Below, piece after piece: positions 1-6,706 of a stretch of DNA of 10,713 nucleotides. The DNA lies in NCBI GenBank assembly GCA_025349905.2, contig MU625144.1, positions 1 through 10,713 of the forward strand. The letters run 5' to 3'. The notes under the pieces were generated by a model that was given only the letters and a program-made list of their open reading frames with translations, made no database searches and was not told where the DNA came from. Each line of letters opens with the position of its first letter. Positions within the stretch are counted from its first letter, which is position 1. The position numbers were made by a program, and so were the translations under genes. Origin of the DNA: Blastocladiella britannica. Its lineage: Eukaryota > Blastocladiomycota > Blastocladiomycetes > Blastocladiales > Blastocladiaceae.

Positions 1-50
1 GAAGAATTCCGTTGGCGATAAAACGGACGTTTTGTTCCACTTCACTTCCA

Positions 51-1470
51 TCACTGAATTCTGCATCCGAAGCTCTGTTCAGTGCGCAGCCGTGTAGCCT
101 GCTCACCGCCACCAGACGACGATTCACGGCGGTCCAAGTCCGCCAGCTCCGACCGCGCCTCCTGCCCGAGCTTTCCCGGCACCTGCGCGCACTTTTCCAA
201 CCCGCGCCGCGCCGCCTTGGCATCTCCACGGGCTTTCGCCAGCAGCGCCAAGTTGAATGCCGCGGGAGGGTACCGCGATGCCGCGACCGCAAACCACCGC
301 TCGGCCTTCTTGGGATCCTTCTTCAACGCCGCCGTACCTGAACCGCCATACCCGTTCAAGTACATGGTGCCCAAGTTATGCTGAGCTTCGGGCACCCCAG
401 CCTCGGCCGCGCGCATCGTGTGTGCGACAATGTCGTCGGGCGAACTGCCGCGTTTTTGGGCCGAGATGGCCAGCGCATGGTGCCCGGCCGGGTCGCCCGC
501 ATTCACCGCCGACTGGAAATGAGCGTTGGCGGCGTCGTACTGGTCGGACGCGAGCAACAGGCGGCCGGCCTCGATCCAGCCCGAGGTCACGCCGTTCTTG
601 GCCGCCGTCACAAACAGGTCGATCGCGGCTGATTGCTTTTCGGGATCGGAGGCGTACCGGCGGCCAAGAAGTTGCTGGGCATGCGGGTGGCCACGCGTGG
701 CGAGCGATCGCAGGATGGTCTCTGCCTCGGCGTGCTTTTCCGAGGATGCCTCTGTATTTATGCTCCAGTTGAACGAGGATCACGTCCAATTCAGACCAAT
801 GAAGAATAGGGATACCGTTCAGGTACAGCCGAGCCACGGCAAATTCGGAATTGTGGTCGCCGCGCAGACGGCCCAGCTCGTACAGCAAGTACGCGCGCTG
901 GATGTTGAGGGCATGGTGCGCCACGAGAATCTGGGCCAGGATCGACCACTGGCGCACGTCGGTGTTGACTATATCATATTACGGTGAGCGACTCACATTA
1001 AATAGCATAATGGACCAACCTTGGTTGACGCGCTCCACAAGCGCAGCCATGCCGTCGGGACCCAGGGCCACCACGGTCTCGGTGGTGTTGCGTCCCGCCA
1101 CCGCATCGTCGAGTACGGCCAGGAGCGCCGAAATGGCCGGGTTGGACAGCGTTAGCCTGGGCGGTTCGAGCCGGTTACGAAAGTCGGCCAGGATCGCGTC
1201 CGAAGGAAATAGATCGGCGGCGCGGATCTGAATGTCGCGGGTGCCATTGCCATTATGGTCTGGTTCGGTTGCTTCTGGTTCGGGAGCTGGCTGTGGTGCC
1301 GCCGAGGGAAAGATAGGGCTGGCCGCGAGCGAGAGGCGGTTTGGGCGGCGACGCGGAGTACGAGATGCCGGTGGTACTGGTGCGCTGGTGGACAGGAGCA
1401 GTATCGAGCTCGTGCTCAACTGACGCGTCACACGGACCTGCTGGAGAAGTAGCCGGCGTGAAGTTGTCAT
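51..1470 (-). CDS. Sel1-repeat protein, probably mitochondrial (3 exons)
   Basis: The model joins exons 1470-1020, 968-816 and 751-51 on the minus strand, giving 434 residues. Intron 969-1019 has a GT donor, a CTCAC branch-like motif and a TAG acceptor; intron 752-815 runs GTATCC...TACAG. Both joins keep the frame. Residues 1-60 are rich in Arg, Leu and Ser with no acidic residue (start MTTSRRLLLQQVRVTR), typical of a mitochondrial presequence. From about residue 205 the chain consists of paired helices of the Sel1/TPR-like type, for example RLYLNEAS, HAQQLLGRRYA and AQHNLGTMYLNGYG followed by a KAERWFAVAA helix. Sel1 repeats generally serve as protein-binding scaffolds. No catalytic motif is visible and the partner is unknown. 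An in-frame ATG at 1539 would add 23 residues, but 1470 gives the better presequence. The repeat family is fairly certain; mitochondrial location is inferred. Confidence 0.8.
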
Positions 1471-1594
1471 TTTTAAAGGGAGATCCCGGTTTGTTCCGAC
1501 ACGCGAAAGAGATCCCTCTCGCTTCACCGAGCGCCGCATTCACTTGCTTCCCATATTCCCCCAAAAAAAAAATCGAACGACAACATCAACGCAA
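1471..1594. promoter_or_regulatory. Divergent promoter and 5' leaders between Sel1 gene and low-complexity gene
   Basis: This 124-bp spacer separates two start codons pointing away from each other, so it must hold both promoters or leaders. It contains the direct repeat GAGATCCC at 1480-1487 and 1509-1516, an imperfect 20-bp dyad at 1503-1522 (16 of 20 positions match its reverse complement), and an A10-A11 tract at 1562-1572 just upstream of the plus-strand gene. Any regulatory role is inferred from position only. Confidence 0.5.
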
Positions 1595-3124
1595 ATGCCA
1601 CCACCGCGCCCCGAGTACGTGCCCGTGTCAGTCCCCATGCCTGTCTCGGTGCCCGCGCCCATTCCGGCCATGTCGCTCCGCCCACGCACCCGCCGCATCT
1701 CGGCATCACAGCATTCGACCGCCGCCACGCCACACAACCACGCTGCCCACGCGGCGTCCGCGTCGCCTCCAACCTCATCGTCGTCGTCCACCACCACCCC
1801 GCACTCGGCCTTACCGTACTCTGCGCGCCGGCGCGTGGTCTCGGTCCCTGCCGGCCAGGGCCAGACTCAGCAACATCCGCGGGGTCCCGTTGCCGGGTAC
1901 TTTGGTCCCCCACCCTCTGCTTCGGCTTCTGTTGCTGCGCGGCCCATGCTGCGCTCCTCGGATCTCCGTGGACCGCCGCTGCCGCCACCTCCGCCGCCAC
2001 TGGTCCCGGGAATGAGCCGGTCAGCAGCCGCAACCCTTGCCGCGTCGGTTGGAGTGGTATCCGAGAAGGGGATGATGGCGCGGGCGGCATCGTCGTCGCC
2101 GCGGGTGGCGGCTAGCCTCTCGGAAGAGGACATTCACGCTGCCCAGTTGTTGGCGGCGCTGATTCCGTCGGCGGCTGCCGCGCGTCGGGCATCGGTGCCG
2201 GCTGCTGCTGCTGCGGCGCGTGTCAGTCCGACTACCATTCGTGAAGAGCACGCTCTCGATGGCAATGTGCACGACCAGCACGAGCACGAGCATGGCGGTC
2301 CGGCGGCTCCTGTGGCGGCGCCGTTGACCAGTAGTCACCGGATCGGTTTCCAACCTCCCGTCGTCCCGCAACAAACACCGGCGGTTGCCACTCCTACCAC
2401 TGCTGCGGTTGATCCCGCGTCGCTCCCGCCCTCGTACTGGCCGTTTGGACACCCGTCGTACACCCCCTTTCCCACCTCCACCTCAAACTCCACCACAACA
2501 GCAGCTGCGCAGCCTCCGTCCATCACCATCTCGGTCCCCCCTCCGATCGTGTACGGCTACCCGTACTCGACCCTGACATCGCCCACGCACACTGCTGCTG
2601 CCGCTGCTGCTGCCATGGCCGCCGCTGCCGCTGCCGTCAGCCTGATGTCGCCCACGGTATCGACGGGTTTTTCATCCCTCAGTCTCGCCACCAGCTCGCC
2701 CGCTCTGGCACCGGGCTTTTCGCTGTCACCCATGTCGCCCACACCCATGTCGTCCTTGCCCGCTCCAGCCCTCGCCACCGCAATGCCCGTAGCGACAACC
2801 ACGTCCGCGTCCGACCTGGTGGACGAGCTGCAACGACTGGCGGTCGAGGCCGGAGCTACCACGGACCCGGCGGTGATTCGTGGAATTGCGGGACTGCGCG
2901 CACAGTGCGGTAGCGACGCAACCACGGTGGTGACGCCGGCGTTCCGGGCCGAGTACGCGTTCGTGAAACGCATGTGTACGTTGCGACTGCTGCATGGCGG
3001 CGGTGGCGGGAATGGCACGGGGATGGCGTCGTCGACGGCAACGACCACTGGTAATAGCGGTGGCGGGGCGGCGGAAGGAACGGTCGGACAACGAGGGGCG
3101 GTCGGTACCGCGGCCGCAAGCTGA
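1595..3124 (+). CDS. Low-complexity Ala/Pro/Ser-rich protein of unknown function
   Basis: This is an intronless frame of 509 residues. The first ATG in frame is at 1595, after an A-rich leader (CAACGCAAATG). Most of the protein is predicted to be disordered: a Pro/Val-rich N-terminus, Ser/Thr tracts, a run of eight prolines (about residues 130-140), a His/Glu patch (HDQHEHEHG), and two alanine runs split by a Met (about residues 333-348). Three short basic-Ser motifs (RRIS, RRVVS, RRAS) resemble basophilic kinase sites. Two segments look folded: a short helix EEDIHAAQLLAALI near residue 180, and a helical stretch near residues 405-465 (DLVDELQRLAVEAG to EYAFVKRMCTLRLL), followed by a Gly/Thr-rich tail. 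There is no signal peptide, membrane segment or DNA-binding motif. I do not recognise the family. The consistent coding frame across 1.5 kb supports it as a gene; a regulatory or scaffold role would be a guess. Confidence 0.72.
   Translation: MPPPRPEYVPVSVPMPVSVPAPIPAMSLRPRTRRISASQHSTAATPHNHAAHAASASPPTSSSSSTTTPHSALPYSARRRVVSVPAGQGQTQQHPRGPVAGYFGPPPSASASVAARPMLRSSDLRGPPLPPPPPPLVPGMSRSAAATLAASVGVVSEKGMMARAASSSPRVAASLSEEDIHAAQLLAALIPSAAAARRASVPAAAAAARVSPTTIREEHALDGNVHDQHEHEHGGPAAPVAAPLTSSHRIGFQPPVVPQQTPAVATPTTAAVDPASLPPSYWPFGHPSYTPFPTSTSNSTTTAAAQPPSITISVPPPIVYGYPYSTLTSPTHTAAAAAAAMAAAAAAVSLMSPTVSTGFSSLSLATSSPALAPGFSLSPMSPTPMSSLPAPALATAMPVATTTSASDLVDELQRLAVEAGATTDPAVIRGIAGLRAQCGSDATTVVTPAFRAEYAFVKRMCTLRLLHGGGGGNGTGMASSTATTTGNSGGGAAEGTVGQRGAVGTAAAS
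2593..2637 (+). repeat. GCN triplet run encoding polyalanine
   Basis: A run of mostly GCT and GCC codons, interrupted by one ATG, encodes two alanine blocks within the low-complexity protein. Mixed codons make it less prone to slippage than a pure repeat, but length variation between strains is plausible. Confidence 0.7.
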
Positions 3125-3320
3125 CACTTTGGTTCCCCACTTTTTGTACACATGGTTGTACTTGTACACTTCTTCTTTCTTTTCATTGCACAAGTGTACC
3201 CTTCTTTACTTTGTTTGTTTTCGGCCTTTATGACTGCGCTGCTGCCGTCAGGACGAGAGATGCCAGATGATCATTGAAGCTCTTCGCCGAAAACAAATCA
3301 ACAAAAATCAAAACAAAATC
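3125..3320 (+). promoter_or_regulatory. Intergenic region: 3' end of low-complexity gene and leader of lectin gene
   Basis: This 196-bp spacer begins with T-rich DNA (3140-3220), which probably holds the 3' untranslated region of the upstream gene. It ends in an A/C-rich leader directly before the lectin ATG at 3321, whose context (CAAAATCATGG) is a good fungal translation start. It also holds a 45-codon hydrophobic ORF at 3152-3289 and an in-frame upstream ATG at 3267. Overlap of the two neighbouring transcripts is possible. Confidence 0.5.
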
Positions 3321-4692
3321 ATGGCATCCGAACCAGGCCACACGACGCTCTTTATCCGGACCCAGTCCCTGTACCCGCCGTACATTGGTAATTTGGCCTC
3401 CTCTTTCTTATACAGTGACGCGTTGGCAGCGACGACGTACTCCCCACTTGGCCGCATTGTTACTTTGCGCCACATGTGTCTTGGACCAACGCGTTATAGA
3501 TACACACGCACCATATGGCCCTCAACCCGTCATAACGCCAAAATGATGGATGACGACGATCGCTGACGACATTGGTTTAAATAGACTATGATATGCACAA
3601 CCGGTGGTGGGACTTTGGTGGGTCCACCGTCGTCAATGCCAACCGGTACGTGCGCCTGGCACCCGACATGTCGGGCCGCAAGGGCTGGCTTCGGGCCAAA
3701 GTGGTACCGTATATCACCACACACCCCACATACTATTTTCGATATTTAAAAAAATGGGTACGAAATATAAAAAGCCATTCACGGCCGATTCATGGTCGAT
3801 GGAGTTCGAGTACAAGATCCACGGCCGCGCGTCGGGCTTGACGGGCGACGGCCTGGCGTTCTGGTTCACCAAGGCCAAGGTGGAGACCGTCGGCGACATG
3901 CTGGGTGGGCCTGTAACCTGGGACGGACTGGTGCTCGCGTTCGACACGTACGACAATGGCCGCCACGGTGTACGTTTTACCTTTTTCTTCCCCTTTATGT
4001 TGAGCTGATCTTTGACTGACTGAAAAAAAAAAAAAAAAAGTACGCATACCCGTACGTTGCGGCCCTGTACAATGACGGCACTAAAAAGTACGACAAGGAG
4101 ACCGACGGGAAGGCGCTCGAGATTGGCGGGTGCCAGGTACGCATCTTCATTACGTTCTTGAATTTTTGGCACTTACCTCGAGAAAACACACAAAAAAGGC
4201 CGATATCCGCAACAAGGACTACGCGACGCGCGCACGCGTGCGGTTCGTGAAAGATCAGTACCTGAAGGTGGATCTCAACACGAAAGGCTGGGACGAGTGG
4301 ACCAAGTACGTCAATCAATCCAATCCTGCTCATTTTTGCACACCTCACTTCAAAAACATGGAAAAAAAAACAGCTGCTTCTCGGTCAACAACGTGACTCT
4401 GTGGCGATCTGGCTTCCTGTCGTTCACGGGCGAGACGGGCGGGCTTTCCGACAACCACGACATTGTGTCGGTGTCCACCAACCAGCTGCTGGTGGACGAC
4501 CAGTCGCCGCACTCGCAGCCGGCGCTCAAGAACACGTTCTCGTCGTCGTTCATGACCACCGAGGCCCAGGGCCCGTCGTTTTTTACCATCAGCGTAGTGA
4601 TTGCGGCCATCGCGGGCATCGCTTACTACGTGGTCAAGGTCATCAATGGGCCGTCGTCGTCGTCCCAGCGGTCGGGGTACAAGCACTTTTAA
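3321..4692 (+). CDS. L-type lectin cargo receptor, VIP36/ERGIC-53 family (6 exons)
   Basis: Exons 3321-3387, 3585-3703, 3775-3969, 4041-4136, 4199-4305 and 4374-4692 join in frame to give 300 residues. Family members are type I membrane proteins that bind high-mannose glycoproteins and carry them between ER and Golgi. Recognisable in order are SLYPPYID (16-23), NRWWDFGGS (28-36), GDGLAFWFT (86-94), LAFDTYDN (116-123), a Cys158/Cys196 pair in the positions of the family disulphide (GGCQAD and WTNCF), GLSDNHDIVSV (218-228), one membrane segment (about 264-285) and a short tail ending YKHF. A C-terminal Phe resembles the hydrophobic ER-exit signals of this family (known for relatives, inferred here). 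Donors are mostly GTACGT-like. No signal peptide is visible at the N-terminus, so the true start may lie in an unidentified upstream exon; ATG 3267 is an alternative but adds no signal sequence. It converges on the 7TM gene downstream. Confidence 0.92.
3388..3584 (+). other. Intron 1 of the lectin gene, unusually long
   Basis: GTAATT donor, CTGAC branch-like motif at 3563-3567 and TAG acceptor at 3582-3584. At 197 nt it is about three times the length of the other introns here. Removing it joins ...YPPYI to D-YDMHNRWWDFGG, exactly as the family alignment requires, so no extra coding exon is needed inside it. Confidence 0.85.
3970..4040 (+). other. Intron 3 of the lectin gene, ending in a 17-A run before its AG acceptor
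   Basis: GTACGT donor at 3970; tandem TGACTGAC-type branch motifs near 4013-4022; then 17 consecutive A residues and G at 4040. The join RHG to YAYPYV fits the lectin family. The stretch between branch motif and acceptor has no pyrimidines. Confidence 0.88.
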
Positions 4693-4847
4693 CGTGTAGA
4701 ATGAAAAATGATTTTTTATGTATTGGGGAACTCGCATTGAAAGCAGATCAAGTACGAGGGAGCTTGTTTTGTATCAAAGGGGAAAAGAAAGGCACGCAGA
4801 ACCACGCAAAATATGTACAGCAACAAAAGCAAAAACGACAAAGAGAA
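4693..4847. other. Convergent 3' region between lectin and 7TM genes
   Basis: This 155-bp spacer lies between two stop codons (TAA at 4690-4692 on plus, TGA at 4848-4850 on minus), so it must contain both 3' untranslated regions and their polyadenylation sites. It is AT-rich, with A-rich DNA at 4776-4845 and a T-run at 4711-4718. No canonical AATAAA is seen on the plus strand. No gene is supported here. Confidence 0.5.
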
Positions 4848-6162
4848 TCAACGGCCGTAGTGAGGGTTGACCGAGTTGGCACCATACGGCGGCGCGTGGG
4901 GGCGCGTAGGTGTCGGTGGCGAAGTTCCCAGCGGGGACATCGGGTAACTGTTGCTGGTCGGGATCTCGTACCCCTGAAGCGCGTGCTTGCTGTCCATGAC
5001 CGACATGGGCCGGCCGCCCTGCGACAGATTCAGCACCGAGGGCTTTCCGGGCATCGATGGGTGCTTGGATCCGGCCGTGTTGAAGTGCGACGACTGAGCG
5101 CCCGTGGTGGCCGAGTTGGAGCCCGTGGTCCCACCGTTGGCCATGTGGCGGATGATCAGGCGCGTGTGGTGCACGGCCCACGTGTAGAAGCAGAAGGTTT
5201 CGATCACGGGTGCAATGCGAGTCAGGGCTATTTTGTATTGTTCGCAAGTCAGGGATCCGTCTCTGCAAAAGTAAAATGAAAACACATACAGATACTCAGG
5301 AACACAATGTTCTTGATGCTGGGATCCACGAGGGCAAGGACCGACACGAGCATGTAGATGGTGGTCGACAGCACGGGCATCACGTACGGCAAGAGCATGT
5401 TGATGCGCTCGCGCTGCGAGAGCTCGATCTTGCGGTTGGTGCGCGCAGCCGAGTCAAAGATGGCCTGGACAAACTGCACGTCGCACGCAAAGTTGGTGAC
5501 GTGCACAATCAGGAACGTGATGAAGCCGAGCCATTTGTCTATTAAAATCCAAAAATTTGGTAAGTCTCATATTCCAAAAATAACTAGAAAATAAGAAAAA
5601 AAATACCTTGCTGGCGCACAAAGATCACGGTCGTATTGGTCACGGCATCTCCAAAGACACCGAAATTGCCCGTCACGTACTCGGTGATGCGCAAGGTCGC
5701 GCTCGAGTACAAGTTCACGACACTGGCAATCACCACCACCAGGGCGGCAACACGGAAGTGAAACATGGCCTGCTTGGTGTTGGACGGCGACACGAGCTTC
5801 AACCGCCAAAGACGGCACACGGTGATCAGACCGTAGCCAGTGCGCACCAAGATATCGGCGGCCAGAGTCGCGAGCGGCGGGAAAACGAACAGCGTCGTCT
5901 TGGACCACTGAGAGAGCGTGAATGCGACCTCAAACAGCGTGACGGGACTGAGCAGCACTACGCCAAGGAGACTTGCCTTCCAGAACTTGGAGTGGTTGCG
6001 GGCAAACTGCTTGTAGACAATGAAGCAGGTGGCGACCGACAGCGTGAAGCAAATGCACTGCACGAGCAACACAAACAGCTGCAGGCGCGCCGAGCCGTCG
6101 GAAAAGTCGACAAACCATTGTACGCCGCCGTTGGGGATGGGAGTGGCGGTCAGGCTGGGCAT
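4848..6162 (-). CDS. Seven-transmembrane, GPCR-like orphan protein (3 exons)
   Basis: Exons 6162-5607, 5538-5290 and 5227-4848 on the minus strand join in frame to give 394 residues. Intron 5539-5606 has a CTTAC motif and ends TTTTAATAG; intron 5228-5289 has GTATGT, CTGAC and AAAATAG. Seven hydrophobic segments can be read at about residues 27-50, 62-84, 90-115, 134-156, 188-212, 233-256 and 271-294, with a short outside-type N-terminus and a Ser/Pro/Gly-rich tail of about 100 residues. This is the topology of a G-protein-coupled receptor or other heptahelical sensor. TM7 has no Lys for retinal, so it is not a standard rhodopsin, and I see no DRY or NPxxY motif. NxT at about 176-178 (TNTT) before TM5 could be glycosylated if extracellular. 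Ligand and family are unknown; it may belong to a lineage-specific 7TM family. ATG 6258 is a less likely alternative start. Confidence 0.82.
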
Positions 6163-6706
6163 CTTTTGTGTAGTGGAATAGGCAGGGGAAGGTAGGTTAA
6201 AAGGCTTCCAAGGTGTAAAAATGGAAAGAGCCTCTTTTTTTACTTTTAGACCAACCAAGGGGAGGGAGGAGCGAACGAGGACTTTTTATGAAAATCCCCT
6301 TGTTTCTTTCATTTATTTTGCTCGGGCATTGGCGGAGAGCGCCGCCACATTGTCGTTGTCCTCGGAAGTGGCGGCATACTACTTTGGGCGTCGGATTATT
6401 TCATTTAGGCTGCGAACTATTCATTGTTTGCTTGTGGCGTATACTCGTGATGGAATATTTTGCCTTTATATTTTCCCAATATCAGATCAGTTGGAATTGT
6501 TGAATTATTCCAAGGTTTTGGGAACTTGAATGTTGGTGTAACACCCTGCGTTTTGCCAAGTCCAAGTCTCTTGGCCCACTCACCGCACTTTCCAAAGTAC
6601 AGACAAAGCAACAATCCTTAAAAAAAAACAAATAGTCAACGCGATCTTAAAGTCCCCTCGCCATCCCTCTTCCGTTTGAGCTTTTCATTCATACTTCAAT
6701 TTTTTC
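6163..6706. promoter_or_regulatory. Divergent intergenic region between 7TM and 4TM genes
   Basis: This 544-bp stretch without a supported gene lies between two divergent starts and must carry both promoters. It is AT-rich except for a GC patch at 6322-6376 holding three GGCGG-type elements: TGGCGG at 6330-6335, GCCGCCAC at 6341-6348 and its perfect inverse GTGGCGGC at 6368-6375. ATTGG at 6328-6332 is an inverted CCAAT pentamer. A pyrimidine-rich leader (6660-6706) precedes the plus-strand ATG. Short frames here have codon use unlike the neighbouring genes and look non-coding. Confidence 0.55.
6341..6375. repeat. Perfect 8-bp inverted repeat GCCGCCAC/GTGGCGGC
   Basis: The arms at 6341-6348 and 6368-6375 are separated by 19 bp. 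A third TGGCGG copy lies at 6330-6335. Placement in a divergent promoter suggests binding sites for a zinc-finger or dimeric regulator, but this is inference. Confidence 0.5.

Noticed and set aside
376..957. Minus-strand frame read as one continuous gene
   Set aside because: Only its upstream part is coding (816-968). Beyond the intron at 752-815 the Sel1 repeat signal moves to another frame and this frame becomes Arg/Pro-rich noise.
3430..3546. Hydrophobic stretch HLAALLLCATCV inside lectin intron 1 as a signal peptide exon
   Set aside because: No in-frame ATG precedes it closely, and family alignment joins YPPYID directly to the next exon.
3267..3566. Plus-strand 99-codon frame as an independent small gene
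   Set aside because: Its part at 3321-3387 is lectin exon 1; the rest reads into intron 1 and the frame has no family-like sequence after SLYPPYI.
5249..5289. Very short intron (27-35 nt) ending TTTTGCAG or CAGAG in the 7TM gene
   Set aside because: These are too short or leave the wrong phase. Using the AAAATAG acceptor at 5228-5230 gives 62 nt, a CTGAC branch motif and a clean frame into TM7.
4848..6162. Microbial-type rhodopsin
   Set aside because: The seventh membrane segment (271-294) contains no Lys to bind retinal.
6221..6614. Small frames in the 6163-6706 intergenic region on both strands
   Set aside because: Codon use is AT-rich and unlike the neighbouring genes, there is no domain or leader signal, and they overlap promoter-like repeats.
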